A stretch of 64,000 nucleotides of DNA from Magnetococcales bacterium (lineage in GTDB: Bacteria > Pseudomonadota > Magnetococcia > Magnetococcales > JADFWU01). Within the stretch, counting starts at the first letter, position 1, and each line of letters opens with the position of its first letter. The notes beneath the pieces were generated by a model. The model was not told the origin of the DNA and did not search any database. It worked only from the letters and a program-made list of their open reading frames with translations. Below, piece after piece: positions 54,854 through 63,867 of the stretch. The position numbers and the translations under genes are program-made. The stretch covers positions 21,632 to 85,631 of the forward strand of contig JADFWU010000010.1 of the NCBI GenBank assembly GCA_015234045.1, given 5' to 3'.

Positions 54854-57163
54854 ATGAAAATGAAACGATGGATGCGTAGCGTGGGGGCTGTGTGTGCTCT
54901 TGGCATGTTGACCGCTTGTGGTGGCGGTGGTGGTGGTGGGTCCACTCAACAGACAGTCACTCTGTCTGGTACAGTTCCGGGCACGCTTATTGAGGCGTTT
55001 GGGGATAACGGGTTCTATACTAAAACGACATCAACGGACAATGGCACTGGTCAACACCCTTTTACATTGGAGGTTCCGGCTGATATTGGCTTTCAGATGG
55101 TCATGACCATGAACGAAAATCAGGCGAATGCGATAAGTATTCCGATTCGTTTCAATGCGATTGATGGCAATAGTACCCAAAGTCGGCTTCGTTTGAGCAA
55201 GGGCAATGATTTGGCTTTGGGTCATATTGATCTTAGCCAGGCTGTGGACCTGGATGGTGATTCTCTCAGCGATGCCCCTTTGGATCTGACCTTTGCTGAT
55301 AGTGCAAAACATCCATTGAGATTGTCTGACCTGGATGGCGATGGTACGGTTGATCAGCTTGATACAAATACGGTCTCAACCAGCAATCAGGATCCTGATA
55401 ACGATGGCTGGCCTAACAGCTATGATCCTGATGACGATGGCGATTCGATACTGGATGAGAATGACAGTGATCATCTCTCTTCAGCGCAAGATGCGGATGG
55501 CGATGGTATACACGATGAAAGTGATGCTGATCCGCATAATGATGACGATAGCGATGACCGTTACGATTCCAGCCTGGATCATGACCACGATGGTTACATT
55601 GACGATGAGGACCACGACTACACAACTGGCACCAGCAACGGTGACTCAACCGCGCCTATTACGCGCAGCAGTCATTTAGTGTTGGCCAGCAATGATCTTG
55701 GGATGCATTGTTTGGATAAAGACTATTCGGTTTTTTCGTTGTTGCCGCCGTATAATGTGGTGAATGCTCAGGTTGTCGAGCGCGGTCTGCGTCCGAAGAT
55801 TCTGAGTTCAAGTGAAGCGTCGGTGAGCTATTCGGCCACTACGGACAGTACTGGATCAATCAATAGAACAAGTTCAGATAAAGTGAATTTCTGGACCCAT
55901 GCAGAAGCTCTGTTTGGTCAACAACTTTCTGATGAGGTTGGCTTGAGTGGTCAGCGTATGCCTGGTAATGGTTCAGAGGATTTTCAACAATACGATTCAA
56001 CGCATAAATGGTTCACCGCAGCCGGAATTCCTATCACGCCTTATGATGACGCGGGCAATACCAATGCATATCCTGTGCTAAAAGTGCAAGCCAAAAGCAC
56101 CAATGGACAGAGCCTTGCGGAAGCGGATGTTGTGCTACCGGTTTCAGATGAGACCGATTGTGCCAGTTGTCATGATACCGGAGAGCAAGGGGCGAATCGT
56201 TCCAGTATAACCTGGACGGATTCCAGCACCGTTGCGGATAAGGATACACGCGCTAAAATCAATATTCTGATTTTGCATGATGTGGAAAATGCAACCAACC
56301 TGCAAAACCAGACACCAGTGATGTGTGGATCGTGTCACGAGGCCGGTGCTTCGGCATTGATCAGCAATCATCAGAGCAATAGTTCGGTGCCTTCTCTGTC
56401 CAAAGCGTTACATAGTCGGCATGCGTTTATTTCTCAGTCCAGCAGTACGGGTGATGCTTGTTATGCGTGTCATCCTGGTCAGGATACCCGCTGTTTGCGT
56501 GGTGCCATGGGTAGTTCCGAGGAGATTGTTTGTGAAGATTGTCATGGTGATATGAACACTGTGGCCAGTTCGACTCGAACACCTTGGGTTGATTTGCCGC
56601 GTTGTGAGTCGTGTCATACCGGTGATGCCGTTGACAATGATGGCGCAATTCGTCGTACCAATGCATTCGATAACAGCACGCTCCACACTTCCAGCAACAG
56701 CCGGTTTTCTGAAAGCAGCGACACATTGTTCAAAGACAGTTTAGGACATGGTGGCGTAGCTTGCCGTGGTTGTCATGGTAGTCCGCATGCGATTTGGCCG
56801 TCACTTAAGGAGAATGACAACCTCATCAGCGAAACCCAACAAGGACATGCGGGCACGCTCTCCGAGTGCAGTATTTGTCACAGTTCATTGGAGCTAACCA
56901 CCAATGGTCCGCACGGAATGCACAATGTAAATGATAGTCGCTGGGCGGATGAGCATGAAGATTTCTATGAGGCAAATCCAAATAGTTGCAAAAGCTGTCA
57001 TGGTACAGACCTGAAGGGCACTGTGCTTTCACGCACCGCAGACGCACGTGTTTATCATACTGAGGAGGGCACCTTTTCAGCAGCTAAGGGACAAATGATC
57101 TCTTGTTCTCTGTGCCACGGGAATCCGTCCAGAGGGTCAAGTCATGATGACGATGATGATTGA
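54854..57163 (+). CDS. Nine-heme c-type cytochrome lipoprotein with calcium-type repeats
   Basis: A 769-residue protein. The signal peptide ends in lipobox LTAC (cysteine near residue 22), followed by a glycine run, so it is a lipoprotein. Residues about 160-255 are Asp/Gly-rich DxDGDGxxD repeats, like thrombospondin type 3 calcium sites. Near 280 comes SNDLGMHCLDKDYSVFSLLPPYN, a conserved motif of some environmental multiheme proteins. Nine CxxCH sites lie between about 434 and 751 (CASCH, CGSCH, CYACH, CEDCH, CESCH, CRGCH, CSICH, CKSCH, CSLCH). It is likely an outer-membrane or periplasmic electron carrier. AATGGAG lies upstream. Confidence 0.9.
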   Translation: MKMKRWMRSVGAVCALGMLTACGGGGGGGSTQQTVTLSGTVPGTLIEAFGDNGFYTKTTSTDNGTGQHPFTLEVPADIGFQMVMTMNENQANAISIPIRFNAIDGNSTQSRLRLSKGNDLALGHIDLSQAVDLDGDSLSDAPLDLTFADSAKHPLRLSDLDGDGTVDQLDTNTVSTSNQDPDNDGWPNSYDPDDDGDSILDENDSDHLSSAQDADGDGIHDESDADPHNDDDSDDRYDSSLDHDHDGYIDDEDHDYTTGTSNGDSTAPITRSSHLVLASNDLGMHCLDKDYSVFSLLPPYNVVNAQVVERGLRPKILSSSEASVSYSATTDSTGSINRTSSDKVNFWTHAEALFGQQLSDEVGLSGQRMPGNGSEDFQQYDSTHKWFTAAGIPITPYDDAGNTNAYPVLKVQAKSTNGQSLAEADVVLPVSDETDCASCHDTGEQGANRSSITWTDSSTVADKDTRAKINILILHDVENATNLQNQTPVMCGSCHEAGASALISNHQSNSSVPSLSKALHSRHAFISQSSSTGDACYACHPGQDTRCLRGAMGSSEEIVCEDCHGDMNTVASSTRTPWVDLPRCESCHTGDAVDNDGAIRRTNAFDNSTLHTSSNSRFSESSDTLFKDSLGHGGVACRGCHGSPHAIWPSLKENDNLISETQQGHAGTLSECSICHSSLELTTNGPHGMHNVNDSRWADEHEDFYEANPNSCKSCHGTDLKGTVLSRTADARVYHTEEGTFSAAKGQMISCSLCHGNPSRGSSHDDDDD

Positions 57164-57194
57164 ATATAAACGCTGATTGCTTGCCAGGTATTGA

Positions 57195-57226
57195 AGGCCG
57201 GATATGATGAATATCCGGCCTTTTTT
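57195..57226 (+). terminator. Terminator of the nonaheme cytochrome gene
   Basis: AGGCCGGATAT, loop GATGA, and ATATCCGGCCT followed by TTTTT form a perfect 11-bp stem with a T run. Confidence 0.93.
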
Positions 57227-57332
57227 ATATTTTAAATTGATCAACTTCCTTGATACATGGTGCTCCATCAGGGTTAGAGGGTAAGATAATCTGTAAATCT
57301 ATCATCGTTATTCACATAGTGGAGAGAGTCGC

Positions 57333-58181
57333 ATGAAGTGGGTCGGCGCACATGTCAGTATTTCCGGTGGTGTGTCCAATGCGCCGATTAATGCGCGGGA
57401 TATTGGTGCAAAAGCCTTTGGCATGTTTACTAAAAATCAACGCCAATGGAAGGCAAAACCGCTTACTGATGAACAGATTGATGGATTTAAAAGCAATCTG
57501 GAGGCGTTTGGCTACACGCCGGAACAGATTCTGCCGCATGACAGTTATTTGATTAATCTGGGGCATCCTGATCCAGTGGCGCGGAAAAAATCGTTGGACG
57601 CATTTATTGATGAGTTACAACGTTGTCATCAATTGGGATTGGTTTATTTAAACTTTCATCCTGGTAGCCATTTGAGAAAAATATCAGAATCCGAATGTCT
57701 GGCATTGATCGCTGAATCCATGAACACTGCGTTGAATGAGACAGAAAATGTGGTAGCGGTGTTGGAAAATACCGCTGGGCAGGGTTCCAATGTTGGTTTC
57801 CGGTTTGAGCATTTGGCTGAAATTATTGATCAGGTTGAGGATAAAAGCCGGGTTGGTGTCTGTTTGGATACCTGTCACGCCTTTGCAGCGGGTTATGATT
57901 TGCGTACGGAGGCAGACTATAAAAGCACTATGGATCAGTTTGATTCGGTGATTGGATTGGACTATCTGCGCGCGCTCCATCTCAATGATGCCAAGTCAGC
58001 CTATGAAAGCCGGGTAGATCGTCATCATAGCCTTGGGGAAGGCAATATTGGTTGGGATTTGTTCCGTTTTCTGATGAATGATCCACGGTTGGAAGACAAG
58101 CCGATGATTCTTGAAACCATTGATCAACAACGCTGGCCTGAAGAGATTCGTCAACTCTATGGTATGATAAGTACTCAGTAA
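57333..58181 (+). CDS. nfo: Endonuclease IV (Nfo)
   Basis: A 282-residue TIM-barrel AP endonuclease. The N-terminus has [10 protein letters not shown]. The zinc-site segments are visible in order: [69 protein letters not shown], and a closing ILETI. All expected metal ligands are present. It incises DNA at abasic sites in base-excision repair. GGAGAGAG lies before the ATG. The gene is followed by four co-directional genes. Confidence 0.96.
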   Translation: MKWVGAHVSISGGVSNAPINARDIGAKAFGMFTKNQRQWKAKPLTDEQIDGFKSNLEAFGYTPEQILPHDSYLINLGHPDPVARKKSLDAFIDELQRCHQLGLVYLNFHPGSHLRKISESECLALIAESMNTALNETENVVAVLENTAGQGSNVGFRFEHLAEIIDQVEDKSRVGVCLDTCHAFAAGYDLRTEADYKSTMDQFDSVIGLDYLRALHLNDAKSAYESRVDRHHSLGEGNIGWDLFRFLMNDPRLEDKPMILETIDQQRWPEEIRQLYGMISTQ

Positions 58182-58224
58182 CTGAAGCCGATAAAAGTTT
58201 TTAGTACAGGATGGACACGGTGCC

Positions 58225-58596
58225 ATGTCTCAAAAAATGATATCCCTGCGTATCTCAAGTGCGTTACTGGATCGGGTGGAGCAGTTGGTTACCGCCTTGA
58301 AAGAGGATGCTGATTTCTCGCCGCGTGGTAATTTGACTCGGGCAGAGGTATTGCGTGAGGCGATTGTTCAGGGCTGCGGACAGTTGGAAAAGCGGGTAAA
58401 AGGGGAAGATAGTGCCGCTGATGTCCAGGCGGAAACTCCTATGCCGGCGACTGATCCTATGACCGACGGTTCCATGAATATGATGGTGCCGACGATTCGG
58501 GAAGCGGCCATGCTCTCTTTTCTGGATGCACAAGGACGAGAGGTTGAACGGGCAAGATTGAGCGATGAGAAGGATAAGGAGTTTGAGCCGTTTTAA
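58225..58596 (+). CDS. RHH-domain hypothetical protein
   Basis: A 123-residue protein. The first 50 residues (MISLRISSALLDRVEQLV, then TRAEVLREAIVQG) form a ribbon-helix-helix pattern typical of small DNA-binding dimers. The C-terminal half is acidic and low-complexity at first (DPMTDGSMNMM), then helical. I do not recognise the full-length family. It overlaps the phosphopantetheinyl transferase gene by 1 bp. A regulator role is possible; no palindromic operator stands out nearby. Confidence 0.7.
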   Translation: MSQKMISLRISSALLDRVEQLVTALKEDADFSPRGNLTRAEVLREAIVQGCGQLEKRVKGEDSAADVQAETPMPATDPMTDGSMNMMVPTIREAAMLSFLDAQGREVERARLSDEKDKEFEPF

Positions 58597-59384
58597 TGGT
58601 CACGCCGGATTGTGAACAGGTGCAGCAGCAGTCACACTCCTGGGTCGGACAGAGACCGGATGCTCTGAGTTGTTGGATTTGGCAACTTGACCTGGATGAA
58701 CTCCGCTTGGATGAGGATCAATTGTCTGGGTGGCTCTCGGTCCATGAAAAAGAGCGGGCAGGGCGGTTATCCAATCGTATTCTGCGAGAGCGATTTCTCA
58801 AGAGTCGTTATATTCTGCGTGGTGTTCTGGCACTCTGCCTGGCCTGTAAACCGAGCGATATCTATTTTTTATTGAATAAAAATGGCAAACCCGCCCTTGA
58901 TGGTGTGGATTCCAAGGGGTTACGCTTCAATCTGTCGCATTCGGGTTCACGTATGGTTCTGGCGGTTGGTCAGGATGTAGCGTTGGGAGTGGATGTAGAA
59001 GGCATACGTGATGTGACGGATATCTTGCGGCTTGGCAAACGCTTCTTTACCCTGGAAGAGTTCCAGCAGCTTCAATCATGGCCTCAAGAGCATCGTGAAC
59101 AGGCTTTTTTAGCGTGTTGGACGCGCAAAGAAGCGGTTGTTAAGGCGTTTGGTGCTGTCATGTGGCAGTGGATGGGACATTTTCAAGTCAACATTGATCC
59201 GCACGCCTCTCCTAGAATTATTGACAGTGATTCGACTTTGCCGGATCTGAGTCAATGCCGCTTATACCCTTTGACAGGGATGACACCGGCAATAGGTGTG
59301 TTGGCGGCCCAAAAAAAGCTGGTGCATGTGTGCTATCAGCCTGTGATGTCATGGATGGCACAATTTGATCACGCTTGTTTATGA
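58596..59384 (+). CDS. 4'-phosphopantetheinyl transferase (Sfp-type)
   Basis: A 262-residue enzyme of the two-lobe Sfp/Gsp group. The three hallmark motifs are present: NLSHSGSRMVLAV, GVDVEGIRD (metal Asp and Glu) and CWTRKEAVVKAFG with the FFTLEEF region before it. It transfers phosphopantetheine from CoA to acyl- or peptidyl-carrier proteins. No NRPS, PKS or carrier gene lies in the window, so its target is elsewhere. It overlaps the RHH gene by 1 bp. Confidence 0.9.
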   Translation: MVTPDCEQVQQQSHSWVGQRPDALSCWIWQLDLDELRLDEDQLSGWLSVHEKERAGRLSNRILRERFLKSRYILRGVLALCLACKPSDIYFLLNKNGKPALDGVDSKGLRFNLSHSGSRMVLAVGQDVALGVDVEGIRDVTDILRLGKRFFTLEEFQQLQSWPQEHREQAFLACWTRKEAVVKAFGAVMWQWMGHFQVNIDPHASPRIIDSDSTLPDLSQCRLYPLTGMTPAIGVLAAQKKLVHVCYQPVMSWMAQFDHACL

Positions 59385-59436
59385 TTTTTCCAATGAAAAA
59401 TTGATTTATAAACAGGCACTGAGACCGATTACCTGA

Positions 59437-60801
59437 ATGATCATGTTCAAGCAACTGTTTCTCATCACCGTAACTGCGGCGTTTCTACTCACTGCTGGAC
59501 ACTCAGTCCAGGCTGAGGATGAGCCGTTTAACTATGCGGTCCAAGTGGCATCTTATCGAAAGTTAATGGATGCTGAAGAGCGCTTGTTAGTGTTGCGAGA
59601 TATGGGTCTTCAACCCTATGTGGTGCGGATTTTTGATCAGGATCAGCGCCCATGGCATACGGTTATGGTTGGTCGTTTTGCGGGTTATTCCAAAGCAAGA
59701 CAAAAGGCGGATGCGCTTCAGGATGATTATGACGTTGATGCCTTTGTTCAATCCATGGGCCGATTTTCCGAGACGCTGAGACATTCTGCATTGACTCAGT
59801 TGAACGCCTATCAACAGAACGATCAACAAAATCCGGTATCAACACCGTTCAAACTGGCCAATCAGCCTCCTTCAGCGCCGTTGAGCACTGCGCCTGTTGT
59901 AAACGTTGCTGCACAGCAGCGCCGTGTTGTTATTCGTGATCGGGCTGAGTCGGTAACACAGAGTGTTGCTGAAACGTCAGACATGTCAGATACAGTGCAG
60001 CCAGCAATAATGAATCGCGTTGATCCTGCACCGAGTTTGACAAAAGATTTGCCAGTATCCACAGCGCTGAATGCACTGCCTGAATCTGTCGAGCCGATTG
60101 AATCGTCCTCTGATCAGAGGGAAACTCAGTTTGAGCAGATCAGTATTGCCCCAGAAACAGCGAAACGGAACAATGCCATGCAGCGTGATCCAGTGATCAT
60201 GCGTCATGGAAAGAACGGTACACAGCAACCCGTGGATCACGCGGCCTATTCAATTCCTCAGGAGCCAGGTCAGCCAATTTTACTGCGTAAGCGTGTGAAG
60301 GGTAATCAAACGCGGGCGGATAAGCTCTATCAAAAGGCTTTGAATGAGCAGGGCACCAAACAAGAAGATCTTCTTCAACGTGTGTTGAAATCCTGGCCGG
60401 ATCATCGTGATGCGCGTTGGCGGTTAGCGCGTTTAATGGCCAGTGATAGCCGTCATCAAGAGGCATTGACAGTTCTTGCACCGATGGTTGGTAATAATCC
60501 AGGCGAGACATTGGCCTTGGATGATCCGGGTATGGCAGAGTTTGTTGCTTCGCTCTATCAACAGACGGGCAGTGATTGGAAAGCGGTTGCGCTGTTTGAA
60601 GCGTTGTTGCGCCGTTCCGGTGGTTCGAGAAACTGGCGCACGGCCGATCGACAGGGTGTTTGGTGGATGGGTGTTGCCATCTCATTAGAGCGTCTTGGAG
60701 AGCGTAATGAAGCGCTGTCAGCCTATAGAAAATCCTTACAAACCGGTCAGCTGAGCCAACGGCTACGCGCCTTTGTCAAAGGGCGTATCCAAAGTTTATA
60801 G
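59437..60801 (+). CDS. SPOR-domain and TPR protein, MshN-like C-terminus
   Basis: A 454-residue exported protein. A signal peptide or N-terminal anchor (to about residue 26, ending SVQAED) is followed by a SPOR domain (30-110; YAVQVASYRKLMDA, MVGRFAGYSKAR), which binds denuded peptidoglycan. A disordered Ser/Pro/Gln-rich linker (115-285) leads to TPR-type helices (290-454). The end, GVWWMGVAISLERLGERNEA and LRAFVKGRI, resembles the C-terminus of MshN pilus-assembly proteins. It precedes an MshG-like gene by 36 bp. SPOR fused to an MshN-like region is unusual. Confidence 0.75.
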   Translation: MIMFKQLFLITVTAAFLLTAGHSVQAEDEPFNYAVQVASYRKLMDAEERLLVLRDMGLQPYVVRIFDQDQRPWHTVMVGRFAGYSKARQKADALQDDYDVDAFVQSMGRFSETLRHSALTQLNAYQQNDQQNPVSTPFKLANQPPSAPLSTAPVVNVAAQQRRVVIRDRAESVTQSVAETSDMSDTVQPAIMNRVDPAPSLTKDLPVSTALNALPESVEPIESSSDQRETQFEQISIAPETAKRNNAMQRDPVIMRHGKNGTQQPVDHAAYSIPQEPGQPILLRKRVKGNQTRADKLYQKALNEQGTKQEDLLQRVLKSWPDHRDARWRLARLMASDSRHQEALTVLAPMVGNNPGETLALDDPGMAEFVASLYQQTGSDWKAVALFEALLRRSGGSRNWRTADRQGVWWMGVAISLERLGERNEALSAYRKSLQTGQLSQRLRAFVKGRIQSL

Positions 60802-60837
60802 CCGATAACGGCGCTTACCTTTTCCCCAGGCTGGACC

Positions 60838-62052
60838 ATGCCAAAATTTCAATACAAGGGCCGTAATGCAAAAGGTGAGGTGGTCGAGAGCCAATCCACA
60901 GCGGTAAACCGTGCTGTTTTAGCTGAACAGCTTATCGGTCAAGGCATTACGCCGCTGAAGATTACCGAATCCAAAGAGTCTGCTCAGTCGGCCTTCTCTT
61001 TTCTTGATGTAGGTGGTTGGCCTGAAGAGGATGAAATTATTCTCTTCACCCGCCAGCTCAACGCGCTTGTCAAAGCGGGTGTCCCTATTTTGCGCTCGTT
61101 GCAAGGTTTGCGCGAAAGCATGCCGAATAAAAAATTTGCGGCCATTCTTGGCGAGGTTGGTCGAGAGTTGGAGTCTGGTCGAGATCTCTCCAGTGCCATG
61201 TCCGATCATCGAAAAGTGTTCAACAATATTTACGTCCGCATGGTCGCTATTGGCGAAAATACCGGCATGTTGGATGAGGCGTTGGCGCAGCTTTTTAAGT
61301 ATCTTGAGGCAGAGAGAGATACCAGTAAACAGATTAAAAGTGCATTACGGTATCCGACATTTATCGTTATTGCGATGTTTTTGGCTATTTTTATTCTGAA
61401 TTATTTTGTGATTCCGGCTTTTGCAGGGATTTTTGAAAGATCCGGAACCGAACTGCCTTGGGCAACGCAGGTCTTGTTGACGACATCACGATTTACCCAA
61501 AACTACTGGTATTTGATTATTGGTGGTGCGGTTGGTGTGGTAATGGCTATCAAGGTCTATATTCAGTCAAAAAACGGCCAACGGGTTTGGGACCGATATA
61601 AAATCCGCATGCCGATCATTGGATCAATTCTCAGGCGTGCGACGTTATCCCGTTTTGCCCGTTCTTTCTCCATGGGTGCAGAAGCGGGCGTACCGGTATT
61701 GGACACGCTTCGTTCTGTCTCTCAGGCCGTAAATAATGTGTATGTGGGCGAAAAAATCCTCGAGATGCGCGACAACATTGAACGCGGCGAAAGCCTGACC
61801 AATGCTGCACATAAAACCGAGCTATTCACACCGCTCGTGATGCAGATGTTAAGCGTAGGCGATGAAACCGGCCAGATGGACGAAATGATGCGCGAGGTGG
61901 CCGAGTTTTATGAGCGTGAAGTGGATTATGATGTAAAAGCGTTGAGCTCGGCAATTGAGCCGATTTTGCTGTTATTCCTTGGTGTGGTCATTGTGATTTT
62001 GGCCCTAGGTATTTTCCTGCCGATGTGGGATATGAGTAGTGCGATTAAGTAA
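60838..62052 (+). CDS. mshG: Type II secretion/type IV pilus inner-membrane platform protein, MshG-like
   Basis: A 404-residue GspF/PilC-family protein. The N-terminus MPKFQYKGRNAKGEVVES is typical of MshG. Two T2SF domains follow (about 70-195 and 275-395), with three helices: FIVIAMFLAIFILNYFVIPAF, a middle IIGGAVGVVMAIKVYI, and the C-terminal LLLFLGVVIVILALGIFLP. Repeated GExTGxLDE-like motifs appear (IGENTGMLDEALAQL, VGDETGQMDEMM). It links the assembly ATPase to the pilus base. No MSHA ATPase or pilin gene follows within the window. Confidence 0.88.
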   Translation: MPKFQYKGRNAKGEVVESQSTAVNRAVLAEQLIGQGITPLKITESKESAQSAFSFLDVGGWPEEDEIILFTRQLNALVKAGVPILRSLQGLRESMPNKKFAAILGEVGRELESGRDLSSAMSDHRKVFNNIYVRMVAIGENTGMLDEALAQLFKYLEAERDTSKQIKSALRYPTFIVIAMFLAIFILNYFVIPAFAGIFERSGTELPWATQVLLTTSRFTQNYWYLIIGGAVGVVMAIKVYIQSKNGQRVWDRYKIRMPIIGSILRRATLSRFARSFSMGAEAGVPVLDTLRSVSQAVNNVYVGEKILEMRDNIERGESLTNAAHKTELFTPLVMQMLSVGDETGQMDEMMREVAEFYEREVDYDVKALSSAIEPILLLFLGVVIVILALGIFLPMWDMSSAIK

Positions 62053-62144
62053 ATGTGGCTCCTCGCTGTTTCAAGTGGGTTGAGGCGGTTATATAATGGG
62101 CATCATCCAACTTCCAAGGAGACAAAGACCAGTTACCGGATTAT

Positions 62145-62423
62145 ATGAGTGATAATCAGTATAAAGACCTTCAGAAAGTACTCGTTCAAAACCCGGAATT
62201 AGGCGTCATAATCCGAGGTGGTGGTGGAATTCGGAAGCTCAGATGGCAGTCAACCAAACACGGCAAAGGCAAACGAGGAGGAGTCCGAACCATCTATTAC
62301 TTCCACGTCCAAAATACTCAAATCTATTTTCTGACACTGTATAGGAAAGGTGAGGTCAGTGATTTGACCAAGAACGAACTTAACATGTTGAGGAAGCTTG
62401 TGCTGAGGTGGAATGATGGCTAA
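62145..62423 (+). CDS. RelE/ParE-family toxin (HigB-like), probably N-terminally damaged
   Basis: A 92-residue frame with the family core: YKDLQKVLVQNPELG, then GGGIRKLRWQ and KRGGVRTIYYF, and a C-terminal LTLYRKGEVSDLTKNEL. Relatives have about 20 more residues at the start. Just upstream, ATG 62096 begins MGIIQLP in another frame, and the continuing in-frame codons read FQGDKDQLPDYMSD, so a single-base indel near 62114 probably broke the original start. Translation from ATG 62145 may give a shortened protein. The antitoxin gene overlaps its end. Confidence 0.7.
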   Translation: MSDNQYKDLQKVLVQNPELGVIIRGGGGIRKLRWQSTKHGKGKRGGVRTIYYFHVQNTQIYFLTLYRKGEVSDLTKNELNMLRKLVLRWNDG

Positions 62424-62727
62424 ACGGAATCTGTTTGAGGAGTTGGTCGATGGCATCGAAGAGATTGATCAATTTCAGGGAAAGCAATTGACGTTACGCA
62501 ACTATACTGTCGAAGCGGATAGCATTGATGAGATACAGCCTGACCTCATAAAAAAGATTCGTGGAAACATGTCCCAAAGCGTGTTTGCTTAGTTTCTTCG
62601 CGTATCCGTGGCAACACTGAGAAATTGGGAACAGGGCCGCACATGCCCCTCTCCAATGGCTGCGGCGCTGCTTTTAATGGTAAAAAAATACCCAGATACT
62701 TTGGAAAGGTTAAGGTCTTTAACCTAA
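62416..62727 (+). pseudogene. XRE-family antitoxin with in-frame stop
   Basis: The frame from ATG 62416 overlaps the toxin stop and reads MAKRNLFEELVDGIEEIDQF, then MSQSVFA, then TAG at 62590. It continues in frame as FLRVSVATLRNWEQGRTCPS and ends at 62727. This is the helix-turn-helix of HigA/NadS-type antitoxins, cut inside the DNA-binding domain by one nonsense codon (AAG or CAG to TAG are one-base possibilities). The antitoxin should not be functional unless the stop is read through. Confidence 0.82.
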
Positions 62728-63147
62728 GTTAAATACAATTAAATTTATCATTCACACATCATATTGATCTCGTCCTCACTGCCGTTTTGGAACTGTAGAT
62801 ATACAATCCTGAAAAACAGCTATTTATCAAATAATTGCATATGGGCCCCAAAAATGGCGTGTACCTACTGAAAGTTCAGGCCATCTTCGATAGGTGAAAC
62901 AGAAAAAGTCCTTTTATGAAGAGGGGTTGAGAGTTTTTTTTAAGATGATGTCGGCTTTTTCTGATGGCCGATTTCTCTGAAAAAATTCAAAATTTCCTGA
63001 GCGAAATTTACTGACCTGCAACGCTTGACCGAACTTTCTATAAGGAATCCATCGCAACTGACTGATGAATCATTGTTATTCTGAATATATGGTATCATTT
63101 GTACCCATGTAAAAATCTATAAAGTTCTTGAAAAGTTTTTAATTAGG
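62728..63147. other. Gene-free region between two decayed modules
   Basis: These 420 bp are AT-rich. One open stretch on the plus strand reads MADFSEKIQNFLSEIY, stop, then PATLDRTFYKESIATD, which looks like a decayed frame, but I recognise no family. GTCGGCTTTTTCTGATGGCCGAT near 62949 is a weak hairpin. Confidence 0.4.
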
Positions 63148-63866
63148 AGTTACGCAGTTGCCTCTATCGGCAAGACACAAAACGGCTTTGCCAAATAAAG
63201 GCGAACAGCTTCTCGAACGATGCCGGTTTTGATATCAAACCAGCTTCGTCCAGTGGCAAAACTGAATCGCTCCAGGCGGAGAAATGCCCGTATTGCACAG
63301 CCGATATGATTTCGTTGTGCCACTGCTCCACGAACCTGGGAACGTTCAACACCACAGAATTGTTTGAGGCCCCGATGGTAGTTTTCGATAGCCCAACTCC
63401 ATTCAGTATAGGGTAGAATTGATAGTTCATCTGAATCAACATCATTGGTTGCCCAATGCTCAATGTCACCTTTTTGGGAGACGATCTTGAACACCTTGAT
63501 CAGGCCAAAACCTTTAAGATGAACTACCGTTCCTTCACGAGATATCTCGACTTTCCTGATGGGCACATTCCCAGAGCGATCTGGATTAACAAGCCGATTG
63601 GATTGTAGACGAGTTAACCATTTCCAATTGTTTTTACGAACTAATTTTAGATTCTCCAAGCTGCTATACTAGCTATCAAATGCAATATATAAAGGCTCTA
63701 AGCCACGCAATTTGGCTTTTTCCAGCATTGCTCGGAAATGGTCGTTTTTTGTCAGATTATCTGTTTCCTTGGCGTAAACCCGATAGTCACATGGAATTTG
63801 GCTATCTCCATCAGTCCATAGCAAAGTGATCAGGTTGATCCCTTTTACCATAATGTTTGATATTAT
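63148..63866 (-). pseudogene. IS701-type DDE transposase, truncated and nonsense-interrupted
   Basis: Two in-frame pieces on the minus strand (63851-63672 and 63668-63150) give one transposase: DGDSQIPCDYRVYAKETDN, then YIAFDS, TAG at 63671-63669, then YSSLENLKLVRKNNWKWLTR. The C-terminal part has WSWAIENYHRGLKQFCGVER and AFLRLERF, characteristic of IS701-type transposases. Relatives have Trp at the stop position, so TGG to TAG is likely. About 100 N-terminal residues are missing. The stop codon at the gene end lies inside the terminal GAGTTACGCAGTTG motif. The 5' side is cut by another copy of the same motif at 63870. Confidence 0.85.
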
Positions 63867-63867
63867 T

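Noticed and set aside
55335..55679. A 114-residue Met/Ile-rich plus-strand frame
   Set aside because: It is the out-of-frame reading of the Asp/Gly calcium-type repeats of the cytochrome.
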